Source of the DNA: Desulfurococcales archaeon
GTDB taxonomy: Archaea > Thermoproteota > Thermoprotei_A > Sulfolobales > NBVN01
Assembly (NCBI GenBank): GCA_021158735.1
Contig: JAGGUC010000067.1
Span: 1-32,849, forward strand
Direction of reading: 5' to 3'
DNA length: 32,849 nt
In this document: one piece after another, positions 13,942 to 22,903 of the stretch
Numbering within the stretch: position 1 is the stretch's first letter
How the letters are laid out: each line of letters opens with the position of its first letter
The notes under the pieces: generated by a model
What the model saw: the letters and a program-made list of their open reading frames with translations, nothing else
Databases searched by the model: none
Told to the model about the DNA's origin: nothing
Position numbers and translations under genes: made by a program

Positions 13942-14907
13942 TCATGTAATGTAAATTAATGGGGTAGATGTAGTAACCAGTACCTTCTTATCTCTGTAGC
14001 ATGGTGCCTTAACATTGAATTCGCTAATTAATCTAATTAATAATTTAAGTCCTTGAATAACCCCGCTAATAATATTCGCATAGCATGTACTCCCTTTCGA
14101 GACCATAACGTATGGCGTACCTAGTTTTGAGAGAATACCTGAGAGACTTAATGCTTTACTAGTTCTCTCGCTAGGGAAGACCACCGTAAGAGCACTCCTG
14201 GATATGCTATATATAGGTGCATGCAGGAACTCCTCCAGTAGGTATGTTCTGCAGGGTAGGCAAAGTGTTTCATATAGCTTTAAGCATGTAAAATACGCTG
14301 GTACTAACCCGCTTCCCTCACCTACGGTAATAACTTCGCTTATGCCTCTAGCGCTCACTAACCCATGCATCCTGACCTCACGTATGAGCACGTTGTTAAG
14401 CTGCGACTTCAATGTACTTGCATTCAATTCTACTCCAAGAAGTTTGGCTACTGCTGCAACCGTAGCTATGAAACTTGATACCCCGACAGGGAACTCCTCA
14501 CACGTACTAGTAACTTCGACTACATTACTTACGACTGAAGCTAGCGGGGAATGAGGATCTGATGTAATTGCCACTACCTCCCATCCTAAAGACCTCAATT
14601 TGTCGGCAGACTTGACTACCTCTCTAGTTCTTCCCTTATATGAAATAGCCAGTGCTGTTTTTCTGGTGTCAAATGATTTATTTACATAAATTGATAAGCT
14701 TAATGGGTCAATAGCTAAGAATTTGAGTGAGGATAAATATTGAGTAGCAAGCGCAGCTGCGAAGGAATCACCAGCACCAAATGCATAACCGTGCTTGACC
14801 CCGGCTAAATTTATGTTCATGGGTTTCTTGAGCTGGCATGCGATAACTTCAGTAAACTTCGAGATTTCATGTCTAATGAAGTCAGCGAGATCCGTACGTA
14901 TCACCAT
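13942..14907 (-). CDS. SIS-domain sugar-phosphate isomerase/deglycase-like protein
   Basis: 321 residues with two SIS (sugar isomerase) repeats. The first carries YAFGAGDSFAAALA, the phosphosugar-binding loop, and SYKGRTREVV, the conserved Ser/Thr loop. The second begins at about residue 190 (VITVGEGSGLVPAYF) and contains EEFLHAPIYSI, matching the E-x(3)-HGP turn of GlmS/FrlB-like enzymes with Ala for Gly. There is no glutaminase domain, so it is not a full GlmS. Likely reaction: isomerisation or deamination of an amino- or ketose-phosphate. It starts at ATG 14907 and lies alone between a pseudogene and the nuclease gene. Confidence 0.8.
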   Translation of the reverse strand: MVIRTDLADFIRHEISKFTEVIACQLKKPMNINLAGVKHGYAFGAGDSFAAALATQYLSSLKFLAIDPLSLSIYVNKSFDTRKTALAISYKGRTREVVKSADKLRSLGWEVVAITSDPHSPLASVVSNVVEVTSTCEEFPVGVSSFIATVAAVAKLLGVELNASTLKSQLNNVLIREVRMHGLVSARGISEVITVGEGSGLVPAYFTCLKLYETLCLPCRTYLLEEFLHAPIYSISRSALTVVFPSERTSKALSLSGILSKLGTPYVMVSKGSTCYANIISGVIQGLKLLIRLISEFNVKAPCYRDKKVLVTTSTPLIYIT

Positions 14908-15033
14908 GACAAATCATACGGGGATTGCTTTTAAAGAATAGTGACCAAAGTAGTTTTTAAGGAGGCTGCAAGTTCGGGAATCAAGGCCTGTAGGCAATGC
15001 AGTAATATATGGTGTTCATGAACCCGCCAGCCA

Positions 15034-16314
15034 TCAACTAATGTCTATGAGTAGGTTATCACCATTAACTGGGAAGTATATATCTACATCAGTAAGGTGT
15101 TCCTGCAACTTCTCTTTAAAGATCATTCCAGTCTCTTCCTCGCTATGCACCAAGATTACCTTAGATAGGCCTCTAATAGACCTTGCAAGCCTAATGAGTC
15201 CATCAGCCCCGGCATGACTTGAGAAGTCAAACCACTGCACTCTAGCTTTCACACTCTCCCCGTTCTCAGTATAGCAGCCGTCCTCAAGCAGTAATCTGCC
15301 AGGAGTTGTCGGGCCTTGATACGACACGAGGAAAATGGAGTTGCTTGGGTCACTGCTTAACTTCTTAAGATAGTATACTGCTGGACCGCCCTTCAACATC
15401 CCAGCTGAGCTAACTATAATATTCCCCCTGCTCTTAACGATCTTCCTCCTCTCACTCGAACTCCTCACCATCCTGAACTCCTTCAGCGCTCTCACCAGTA
15501 AGTCATATCTATTCAGGTACTCAGGGTGGCTCACTAAAATGTCATTTATAACCCTGATCATGCCGTCATAGTAGACGTTAGCCCATCTCAACCTCTCGTA
15601 CAGTAGTAGGAGAACCTCCTGGGACCTACCTAAACTAAAGGCAGGTATAAGTACATTACCTCCTTCATCAATTACCTCCTTCACAGACTCTATGAACTCC
15701 TTCTCAATTTCCTCCCTTTTCGGGTGAATGGAATTCCCGTAAGTCCCCTCAGTGATCAGTACGTCTGCCTCTAGACCGTCCATGAAGGCACCTTTCACGA
15801 GCCTAGTGTCAATGGTGTTTATGTCACCCGTGTATAGTATTTTAGCACCTCCTATCTCAACATAGATCATGGCACTGCCCGGTATATGCCCTGCATTAAC
15901 TAACTTGATATTGTAGTCGCCGAACCTCACTTCACTGTCATAGTACAGATCCAGTGTGCTGTCCAGCATCACCTCGATATCTACCTGTTCATAGGGGAGG
16001 TAGTACCCTGAGATCTTCAGGAAGTCAGACAACATTATTTTAGACAGTTCCTTAGTTACTCTCGTCATTACGGCGGGGATCTTGAATGACGTATAGAGCA
16101 TCGGTAAAGCACCGATATGGTCCAGGTGCGCGTGCGATACCGCTACAGCAGCAAGCTCGCTAGGTCTTATGTGTAATGGAAGTTGCGGAATATCTTTCTC
16201 ATCGAAATTAATTCCGTAATCTAGTAGCAGGTACCTACTATCACTTCTCACAGCCACTGCCGCACGACCTACCTCACGACCACCTCCCAAGATCCTGATC
16301 TTCATCTGAGCCAC
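15034..16314 (-). CDS. Beta-CASP metallo-beta-lactamase ribonuclease (aCPSF2-like, no KH domain)
   Basis: 426 residues. Zinc-site motifs are in order: SHAHLDHIG (HxHxDH), NAGHIPGSAM (His), GDINT (Asp), and in the beta-CASP insertion FSLGRSQEVLLLL, SAGMLKGGPA and the final SHAGADGL. The N-terminus starts directly with the MBL fold (KIRILGGGREVGRAA), so it lacks the KH domains of aCPSF1 and fits archaeal CPSF group 2; it is shorter than aRNase J proteins. Expected role: endo- and/or exonucleolytic RNA processing in the cytoplasm. The start is GTG 16314 with GGTGAGG 2 nt upstream, or the ATG three codons later. It is divergent from NAC across 60 bp. Confidence 0.88.
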   Translation of the reverse strand: MAQMKIRILGGGREVGRAAVAVRSDSRYLLLDYGINFDEKDIPQLPLHIRPSELAAVAVSHAHLDHIGALPMLYTSFKIPAVMTRVTKELSKIMLSDFLKISGYYLPYEQVDIEVMLDSTLDLYYDSEVRFGDYNIKLVNAGHIPGSAMIYVEIGGAKILYTGDINTIDTRLVKGAFMDGLEADVLITEGTYGNSIHPKREEIEKEFIESVKEVIDEGGNVLIPAFSLGRSQEVLLLLYERLRWANVYYDGMIRVINDILVSHPEYLNRYDLLVRALKEFRMVRSSSERRKIVKSRGNIIVSSAGMLKGGPAVYYLKKLSSDPSNSIFLVSYQGPTTPGRLLLEDGCYTENGESVKARVQWFDFSSHAGADGLIRLARSIRGLSKVILVHSEEETGMIFKEKLQEHLTDVDIYFPVNGDNLLIDIS

Positions 16315-16374
16315 TTCCTCACCTAGAGTAACTCTTTATATTTCTCAGATAATAAACTAAACTGAGGATGAGTA

Positions 16375-16749
16375 ATGCTCCCCTTCAACCCAAGAGAACT
16401 CAGGAGAATGCTCAGAAGAATGGGAATACGTGTTGAGGAGTTCAATAACGTTAGGTCCGTCAGCATCGTACTTGATGATAAAGAGATAATTATAAGGCAG
16501 CCGCAGGTGTCAGTAATGACTGTTCAAGGACAGAAGATATACCAGATTGTAGGAGGTCAGGAAGAGAGTGTGGATCTGTCTGCTGAGTCAGGAATTGTTG
16601 AGGAAGTTACTTTTAGTGATGATGATATTAAGTTCGTAATGGAGCAGGCTGGCGTTGATAGAGAGCTAGCTGTGAGAGCGCTTAAGGAGGCAGGTGGCGA
16701 CATAGCTAAGGCAATACTCTTGATCACTGAAGGTAAGCTAAAGAGCTGA
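16375..16749 (+). CDS. nac: Nascent polypeptide-associated complex protein (archaeal NAC)
   Basis: 124 residues. The N-terminal part (RELRRMLRRMGIRVEEFNNV) precedes the NAC domain, seen as VRSVSIVLDDKEIIIRQPQV and GQKIYQIVGGQEE. The C-terminal ~45 residues (FSDDDIKFVMEQAGVDRELA and on) form the UBA domain. Archaeal NAC is a homodimer that sits at the ribosome tunnel exit and shields nascent chains. The ATG follows GAGGATGA. It is divergent from the ribonuclease gene, and its last 12 bases overlap the convergent regulator gene. Confidence 0.93.
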   Translation: MLPFNPRELRRMLRRMGIRVEEFNNVRSVSIVLDDKEIIIRQPQVSVMTVQGQKIYQIVGGQEESVDLSAESGIVEEVTFSDDDIKFVMEQAGVDRELAVRALKEAGGDIAKAILLITEGKLKS

Positions 16750-17451
16750 TGCCCTGACCCCCCTTAATGCCGAAACCAGTTCAGGTACATCCCCCTTGAG
16801 TGATAGAACCAGCGGTATGCCTTCCCTATCAGCCAGCCTGATAGCCATAGGATCGACTTTTTTAGGTCCGTGAAGTACCACCACTGCAGGTTTTACAGGT
16901 GCGACACGAACAGCTATCATGGGTGACCTCCCAGTTGTTACTTTAGTAAATATTAGTGCGCGGTTAGTGGTTAATCCCATTAACTGCCAGAACTGATCTC
17001 CACTTAATGACACTATGGCACCAATACTGTCTATGACGGTATAGCCGTAGAATTCCGTTCCTGAAATCCGGGAATTCACAATGATCCCTTCTACAGCTGT
17101 CACTAACTCGTCCAGAGTGAGGGGAGTGCTTAGATCCCTAGCATCTATTATAGCGCCCAAGTCTAAATTGAACATCTTAGCCAGTTGCCTAGACGTGATC
17201 CACCCTCTCTCTGAATCGATTTGGAATAGTGCGTCAACAAACCTTCTAAGGAACCTGACCCCAGGTAACCTCCTACTCTTTTCATAGTCAACTATCACAC
17301 TCGGTGTAATACCCATGGCTTTAGCAACTTCTACCTGCGTAGCCTTGAATGTCTCTCTCCATCTCTTTAAAGCCGCACCGCAATTATCACTCACTACAAT
17401 GTCACCAGCGATCCTACGTGCAATAACCTCCTTAACATAGTCGTTAACCAT
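16738..17451 (-). CDS. HTH transcriptional regulator, COG1709-like
   Basis: 237 residues. An Xre-type helix-turn-helix lies at about 27-70: LKRWRETFKATQVEVAKAMG then ITPSVIVDYEKSRRLPGVRF. The C-terminal half is a separate domain conserved in archaeal two-domain regulators of this kind, ending with a Rossmann-like strand pattern (AVVVLHGPKKVDPMAIRLAD, IPLVLSL), which may sense a ligand. It is convergent with NAC, overlapping by 12 bp. The target is unknown. Family assignment is from memory of this architecture. Confidence 0.75.
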   Translation of the reverse strand: MVNDYVKEVIARRIAGDIVVSDNCGAALKRWRETFKATQVEVAKAMGITPSVIVDYEKSRRLPGVRFLRRFVDALFQIDSERGWITSRQLAKMFNLDLGAIIDARDLSTPLTLDELVTAVEGIIVNSRISGTEFYGYTVIDSIGAIVSLSGDQFWQLMGLTTNRALIFTKVTTGRSPMIAVRVAPVKPAVVVLHGPKKVDPMAIRLADREGIPLVLSLKGDVPELVSALRGVRASAL

Positions 17452-17510
17452 TTATACGACCAATTAATCATGTGTTAATTAAATAAAATAATTATATTGA
17501 AACTACCTGA

Positions 17511-18643
17511 ATGTTTGGAAATACGTATTTTCGAAGTTACTTAGTTTTCATTTCTTCAAGAACCGTCAAGAACGTATTAGCTATTCAGATGACTACTCTA
17601 AATGCGGCAGAGTACTTAGGTATCGGGGAGATCGGTGCTATAATTCCCAGTAGTTTCGCGGACATAGTAATACTTAACGACTTCAAGGAATTCAAAGTAA
17701 GTGAAGTGATCATGGAAGGGCAACTACTCATCAAGAACGGAAAGTTCCCCCGCGGTCTTGGCCCGAGATTTAAATATCCTGACAAAGTATACAAAACAAT
17801 AAATATGAGGAAGTTAGAGTCTCCATCAGACTTATTGATTAGGGTTGGTGTAGATGCTGGCGTAGCTGAGGTTATTGCTATAAGGGTGGTACCCGGCAAG
17901 ACCGTAACTAGAAGAGACAGGGTGTTAGTGAAGGTGCGTAATAAATACTTGAGGGTTACGGAGAGTCAGGACATTTCTCATGTCTGTGTTATTGAGAGAC
18001 ATCATGCGACAGGGGGTACTGGTCGTAGATTCGTAACGGGGCTTAGTTTAAGGCGGGTGCAGTAGCTCGGAGCATAGCTCATGACACGCACAACATAGTG
18101 GTTGTGGGTAAGAATCCAGTGGACATGTATGTAGCAGTCAATGAACTATCTATGATGAGTGGGGGTATGGTGTGCGTAGTTAATGGTAGGGTCGTCAGCA
18201 GTTTCTGAGGTAAGGTTTTTTATAGGTCTGTGTTGGTCTTTAGTTAGGAAGTACCTCCTAGATGTGTCCCCTGTGCCGTTGGGGACGAAGGGTGCCCATG
18301 ACCTCCACGTGAAGCGACTTGTAGCCACAATGAAGTGTGGAGTAGAGGCACAACCCGTCCTAGCAAGACCTACATAGACCTAGGACGGGAAACGGTTATC
18401 GGGAAAGTTACACTACCTACTGCTGGACTCATGTCAGATAAGAGATTTGAGGAGGTGGCTCAGGATATAGAGGATTTTGCTGGTGTAATGGGGACTGTGA
18501 ACTTAAGTTATCATGCAGTCTTCATGAACATAGCACTGTTGACACCTCCTGTAATTCCTGAGATAAGAATAACTGACAGGGGTTTAGTCGATGCTGTTGA
18601 AGGCAGACTTATCGAGCCCGTGCTGAATTTCAAGGAGTCATAG
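17511..18643 (+). pseudogene. ade: Adenine deaminase, N-truncated, frameshifted and interrupted
   Basis: Adenine deaminase makes hypoxanthine and ammonia from adenine. Only the C-terminal half remains: AIQMTTLNAAEYLGIGEIGA and FADIVILNDFKEFKVSEVIM from the end of the amidohydrolase domain, then ERHHATGGTGRRFVTGLSLR. A lost base near 18053 shifts to GAVARSIAHDTHNIVVVGKN, ending at VVNGRVVS. About 200 bp of foreign sequence follow, then LPTAGLMSDKRFEEVAQDIE and a normal C-terminus to 18643. The N-terminal half with the metal-binding histidines is absent, because the next gene starts at 17451. It is clearly dead. Confidence 0.8.
18199..18398. mobile_element. Insertion of about 200 bp inside the adenine deaminase pseudogene
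   Basis: The deaminase homology stops after VVNGRVVS (about 18198) and resumes at VTLPTAGLMSD (about 18400); intact relatives have almost nothing in between. The inserted DNA is more GC-rich than its surroundings and carries near its right end an inverted repeat CCCGTCCTAG (18354-18363) / CTAGGACGGG (18380-18389) with a 16-bp loop. One frame gives a basic tail (HDLHVKRLVATMKCGVEAQP, ending 18377). A hairpin near one end fits a decayed IS200/IS605-type element or its MITE; the identity is a guess and the boundaries are approximate. Confidence 0.4.
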
Positions 18644-18698
18644 AAGTTATTCAGCATTTCTGCAGAAATAATTGATGGTGACTATATACTGTACGACC

Positions 18699-20513
18699 TT
18701 AAATAAGTCCTTTAAAGAACTTCTTCATGAGGTGCGCGAGGGCTTTCCTAGAGGTGACTATGGCGTCGTAACGTACACTTAGGAGTGACCTCAGCTTAAG
18801 CGATAAGAATCTCCTGTCAGCTAGAACTATGAAGGCCCTATCACGTCCAGACCTAATGGCCCGGCCTACAGCTTGAAGAGACCTTATTGCAGCGGGAACA
18901 GCCGTGGTTAGGTCTGTAGCTAATTTGCTTCCCAGTTTCTCACTGAGGTTTCTTCGCAGGTCACTAAGGTAGTCATCAGGCTGGGGGTACGGAACACCCA
19001 TTAAGGCAACTACCTTAATTAGTGACCTGCCCTCACCATCTAAAAGCTCTATTCCTTCAGTAAACTTACCGCTTGCTACCGCGTGAATTACTGCTTTGCT
19101 GCCGCCACTGATTATTGCGTCCAGAACTTCCGCGTAAGTTGTTCCTCTACCCTCAATTACCTGCTCCTTTACGTCAACTATGTTTATGGTTACTTCATCC
19201 ATGAACTGATAGCTAGGGTACACTGCCAGTATCACGCCCTTGTCCAACGACTCATACATTGAAGTTAGTAAGTCAGCGTACTTTAAGTACATCTCCTTAG
19301 CTCTTAACCTATAACTTGATGAAACAAATGTAACAACGGCATAAAACGTATTTTCTCTGGGAAAGACATTCCCGAATTCTTCTTCAACATCAACGTACAC
19401 GGTCACCTCACCGCATACAGAATCCATTACTTCCTTTGGAGGCATGGTCCCCGACATGAGGAGAACGCCCTTAGCCTCTGACAGCCTCTCAGTAATTATG
19501 TCGTAGTTCGTGGGTATGACCTTTAACTTCCTAATACCCTCAGCTCTATCTACGACACCGTATACTTGGAAATCATTTCTCCTCACGTAGTCCAGGAACT
19601 TAAGTACCTTATTAAGTGATGAACCAAGCCTGACGAAGTCTGCAGGCCGGACAACCAACTCTCTGAGTTGCTTGAGCTTGATCTCCATTAGGGTGTCCTC
19701 CAAGAGTTGCAGGATCCCTTCTCCAGGATGTATGAGGGCTTTCTCAATCCGCCTCAAAAGCCTAGACCTTACGTTCTTCAGAAGCTCTCTTAAGCTTACT
19801 AAGTACTTAAGGACTTCCTCACTAGGGCAGAAGTGCTTTACTTCTTTGATCGCATTATCTAGTGTTAACTCATCTAACTCACCCTCTATAATGGATTGCG
19901 GATTAAGGATTGTATGAGCTTCATCAACTATAACGTAGAAGTCACTCAAGCTTAAGTCAGTAAATGCAGTTCTGAATATTTCTTCTTGAAATAAGTACGG
20001 GTACGTAACCACTACTACCTTACTGTAGTATGCCTTACCCACGAGCGCGAAGAAGGGACATACCTTAAGCTGCGTAACTATAGAGTAAACAATTTGACGG
20101 GGGTCGCTTTCACCACCCTCAAGGATACGGGTAAGCTCGTCCTGATAGGGCACGCGGTCGAGGCTACTATAGAAGTCACATAATCCTCTAGACCTTAGGA
20201 TCCTGCAGTTCACCCAGAAATCCTCAGGCCTCACCTCAGAACCCCTCAGGAGCGGGCACATTTTACGCCCGCTGTAAATGAAGCTGAAGTCATAGCCCAG
20301 TTTCCTTGCTTCACGAATTACTGGTACCATTTCATTTCTTGTTCTTACTGCGTAAAGCACTTTTTCGGCTTCTCTATGAGCGATTAAAGCAACTACGGTC
20401 TTTCCAAATCCTGTCGGTGCCTTAAGAACAATGACGCTGCCTAAGTTCTTCCTGAGAGCTGATATAGATTCCTTCTGTCCCTTCCTGAACTTCTTATAGG
20501 GAAATTCCTTCAT
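18699..20513 (-). CDS. XPD/Rad3-family Fe-S DNA helicase
   Basis: 604 residues, a superfamily 2 5'-3' helicase. The Q-motif-like FPYKKFRKGQ opens the protein, and Walker A is APTGFGKT (~34-41). Four cysteines in MCPLL, VNCRIL, GLCDFY and KVCPFF match the [4Fe-4S] cluster domain of XPD. DEAH lies at VDEAHTI; domain 2 has VASGKFTEGIELL and QAVGRAIRSGRDRAFIVLAD (motif VI). It acts on DNA, probably in repair. ATG 20513 places the start just before the Q-like motif. It may be XPD itself or a paralogue; crenarchaea often carry more than one. Confidence 0.88.
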   Translation of the reverse strand: MKEFPYKKFRKGQKESISALRKNLGSVIVLKAPTGFGKTVVALIAHREAEKVLYAVRTRNEMVPVIREARKLGYDFSFIYSGRKMCPLLRGSEVRPEDFWVNCRILRSRGLCDFYSSLDRVPYQDELTRILEGGESDPRQIVYSIVTQLKVCPFFALVGKAYYSKVVVVTYPYLFQEEIFRTAFTDLSLSDFYVIVDEAHTILNPQSIIEGELDELTLDNAIKEVKHFCPSEEVLKYLVSLRELLKNVRSRLLRRIEKALIHPGEGILQLLEDTLMEIKLKQLRELVVRPADFVRLGSSLNKVLKFLDYVRRNDFQVYGVVDRAEGIRKLKVIPTNYDIITERLSEAKGVLLMSGTMPPKEVMDSVCGEVTVYVDVEEEFGNVFPRENTFYAVVTFVSSSYRLRAKEMYLKYADLLTSMYESLDKGVILAVYPSYQFMDEVTINIVDVKEQVIEGRGTTYAEVLDAIISGGSKAVIHAVASGKFTEGIELLDGEGRSLIKVVALMGVPYPQPDDYLSDLRRNLSEKLGSKLATDLTTAVPAAIRSLQAVGRAIRSGRDRAFIVLADRRFLSLKLRSLLSVRYDAIVTSRKALAHLMKKFFKGLI

Positions 20514-20588
20514 TGCGGTAGCACCGACACTATGCAGTCGTTAATGATGTGTTCTCCAGTGTAATAAATAGTAGGAGTTACTACTAAC

Positions 20589-20598
20589 TTTATTTTTA
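20589..20598 (+). promoter_or_regulatory. TATA box of the aminopropyltransferase gene
   Basis: TTTATTTTTA is centred about 25 nt before the GTG at 20617, the leaderless spacing. This decides for GTG 20617 over ATG 20635, which has GGAGGT directly abutting it with no spacer. Confidence 0.4.
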
Positions 20599-20616
20599 CT
20601 TACTTAGTCGTTTATT

Positions 20617-21516
20617 GTGGTAGAGGTAGGAGGTATGGGGATTGGACTCTACACTGTGGAGAATGTATCTAAGTACTCACTCTACATAGTAAAAGTAAAG
20701 AACGTGATCTTAACTACGAAGACAAAATACCAGGAGGTTCAGATAATTGAGCTTGAAGAGTATGGGAGAGCATTAATTTTAGATGGGTATATTCAGTCTG
20801 CAGAGGCTGATGAATACATATACCACGAGACATTAGTTCACCCTGTAATGGTGACTCACCCAAACCCGAGGAGGGTACTAATCATAGGGGGCGGTGAGGG
20901 AGCTACCTTAAGGGAAGTTCTCAAGCATGGCTGTGTGGAGGAGGCCGTCATGGTTGATATTGATGGGGAGCTTGTTGAGCTGGCCAAGAAGTACTTAGAC
21001 TTCATGCATCAGGGCGCGTTCTCTGACCCAAGAGCGAAGGTTATTATTAGCGATGGAATGAAGTACGTTAATGAGTGTGGTAGCTCAGTTTTTGATGTCG
21101 TCATCATAGACCTGACAGACCCTTACAGCTCGGAGATAGCTAAGTCACTGTATACTAAAGAATTCTACACCGATGTTAAGAATATACTGAAGGAGGATGG
21201 ACTAATAGTTACTCAGGCTGGCAACTCGTTCTTCTATACGGACGTATACTTGTACGTACTGAATAACTTGAAAGCAGTATTTCCTATAATCAGAGAGTAC
21301 TGGCAGTGGGTGCCGTCCTTCGGGTATGCGTGCAATTACATCATTGGTTCGCTAAAGTACGACCCGGCTGAGGTGGGTGAGGATAAGGTAGATGGGGTGC
21401 TCAGGGAGAGAGGTGTCAGAACAAAAATGTATTGTGGTGCCCACCACATAGCATTATTTAAGGAACCCATAGTTCATGGAAGGACTGTTGTTAGACAGCT
21501 GAAGTCGGACAGTTGA
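20617..21516 (+). CDS. speE: Spermidine synthase-like aminopropyltransferase
   Basis: Transfers an aminopropyl group from decarboxylated S-adenosylmethionine to a diamine or polyamine. Family motifs: TKYQEVQIIELEEYGRALIL and DGYIQSAEADEYIYHE in the N-terminal beta domain, then VLIIGGGEGATLREVLKH (cosubstrate loop), VDIDGELVELAKKYL, and IIDLTDPY with the catalytic Asp. At 299 residues it has normal length. In hyperthermophilic archaea these enzymes make long polyamines and often accept cadaverine or agmatine derivatives, so the exact acceptor cannot be assigned. It is convergent with the RuBisCO gene, 28 bp apart. Confidence 0.92.
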   Translation: MVEVGGMGIGLYTVENVSKYSLYIVKVKNVILTTKTKYQEVQIIELEEYGRALILDGYIQSAEADEYIYHETLVHPVMVTHPNPRRVLIIGGGEGATLREVLKHGCVEEAVMVDIDGELVELAKKYLDFMHQGAFSDPRAKVIISDGMKYVNECGSSVFDVVIIDLTDPYSSEIAKSLYTKEFYTDVKNILKEDGLIVTQAGNSFFYTDVYLYVLNNLKAVFPIIREYWQWVPSFGYACNYIIGSLKYDPAEVGEDKVDGVLRERGVRTKMYCGAHHIALFKEPIVHGRTVVRQLKSDS

Positions 21517-21544
21517 TATGAGCAGGTAATTGGTTCATACTACC

Positions 21545-22855
21545 CTATTTGGGTCTCACATGCCCCCATTTTCTCAGTGCTTCAGACAGCTCCTTATGTG
21601 TCTTAGCGTACTCCTCAAGCGGTGTGTTACTTAGGTAAGCCTCAATAGCCTGTCTGACTGCCATGCCCCCAGCTCTTGTCCCCCATGGATGCCCGGTAAC
21701 GCCTCCTCCCACCTGAATCAGTATGTCTACACCCATAAAGTCAAGTACTTGATGTAGGATTCCTGGGTGAAGCCCGCCTGAAGCTACGGGTAATACGGGC
21801 TTTAGTCCATACCATTTCTGCGTTTCTTTAATTGACTTAGCTTCTGGTTTGAATTCCTCTCTGGTCATAACATTCACGGTTTCCCGCAATTCTGCCATGT
21901 CGGCCTCCATCTTACCTACATTAGTGCCTACATGAATGTGGTCAACACCAGCTAATCTAGCTATCTTAGCTATTAAGTAAAACGAAACACCATGTTCCTT
22001 ACTTCTAGTGAATGCTGCATGGAATGCTCTGTGAGCATGGATAGCTAGTTTTAAGTCTTCGGCCTCCTCTCTCACAGTCTGAAGTGCTGCCCAGCCAGCA
22101 CATAAGATGTCGATCATGATGAAGTTATTGCCGTGATCAGCTACGGCCTTCATACGTCTAAGCATCTCACGTGTCTCAGCAGTTATGTTTACTAAGTAGC
22201 CTTTTCTCTCACCAGTTTCTTTTTCAGCTTTTTCTAGTGCCTTGACTACAGCGGCTAGTCTTTTCTCGAACTTATTGAAGCTTTGACTAGTCAGGTTTTC
22301 ATCATCTTTAATTAGGTCTACCCCTCCAGTAGCTATTTCGTACGCTACTTGAGCGTATTCTTCTGTTGTGAGTCCTACTTTAGGCTTAGGGACGGTAGCT
22401 AGTATGGGTCTGCCATGTACCTTCAGAATATCCCTGACACCCTTCACACCGAACTGCGGCCCTAGGAAGGACTTGACGTACTTTTCAGGGAACTTGATGT
22501 CAATAACTCTCAGTGCTTTGATAGCTCTCATGCCGAAGATATTGCCTAGGAGTGAGCTGAATAGCTGGGGTATGGAACCAAGCTCAAAGAGGTCTAACGG
22601 GTAAGCTACCTTAATTAGCCCGTCCTCACTCATGTAGTATACCTTCGCCATTAAATTCTTTATGTGGTCTTTGAGAGTAGTTAGTGTTGTCCAGGTGCCT
22701 ACACTGCTTTCTGAAGCAACCCTACCTGCAGCATCTGCTAAGCTGACACCTGGAGCTGGCCTTACCTTAAATACGGCGATTACATCGTGGGTTCCCGGAG
22801 TATATGATAAGTCGATGAAGTCTCTATACCATTCGAAATCTTGGTCTTCACTCAA
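21545..22855 (-). CDS. rbcL: Form III RuBisCO large subunit
   Basis: 436 residues, no small-subunit gene nearby. Active-site elements are all present: PKPKVGL (Lys175 in plant numbering), GGVDLIKDDE with the lysine that is carbamylated and the Mg-binding Asp/Glu, HRAFHAAFTR (His294), DHIHVGTNVGKMEAD (His327 and loop-6 Lys334), SGGLHPG (379-381) and QVGGGVTGHPWG (403-404). The short N-terminus and loop-6 sequence VGKMEAD fit archaeal form III. In archaea it works with AMP phosphorylase and ribose-1,5-bisphosphate isomerase to turn nucleoside phosphates into 3-phosphoglycerate, rather than in a Calvin cycle; those genes are not in this window. The start is a TTG. Confidence 0.95.
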   Translation of the reverse strand: MSEDQDFEWYRDFIDLSYTPGTHDVIAVFKVRPAPGVSLADAAGRVASESSVGTWTTLTTLKDHIKNLMAKVYYMSEDGLIKVAYPLDLFELGSIPQLFSSLLGNIFGMRAIKALRVIDIKFPEKYVKSFLGPQFGVKGVRDILKVHGRPILATVPKPKVGLTTEEYAQVAYEIATGGVDLIKDDENLTSQSFNKFEKRLAAVVKALEKAEKETGERKGYLVNITAETREMLRRMKAVADHGNNFIMIDILCAGWAALQTVREEAEDLKLAIHAHRAFHAAFTRSKEHGVSFYLIAKIARLAGVDHIHVGTNVGKMEADMAELRETVNVMTREEFKPEAKSIKETQKWYGLKPVLPVASGGLHPGILHQVLDFMGVDILIQVGGGVTGHPWGTRAGGMAVRQAIEAYLSNTPLEEYAKTHKELSEALRKWGHVRPK

Positions 22856-22903
22856 GACCTAACCCATTTAGGTATTCTACACCACTGTATTTAACCCCTA
22901 ATA

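Noticed and set aside
18183..18377. A genuine transposase (TnpB) gene in the deaminase remnant
   Set aside because: Only a short basic tail is present, without the catalytic or zinc motifs; at most it is a relic, so only an insertion is reported.
20635..20637. ATG 20635 as the aminopropyltransferase start
   Set aside because: GGAGGT touches the ATG with no spacer, whereas GTG 20617 lies at leaderless distance from a TATA box.
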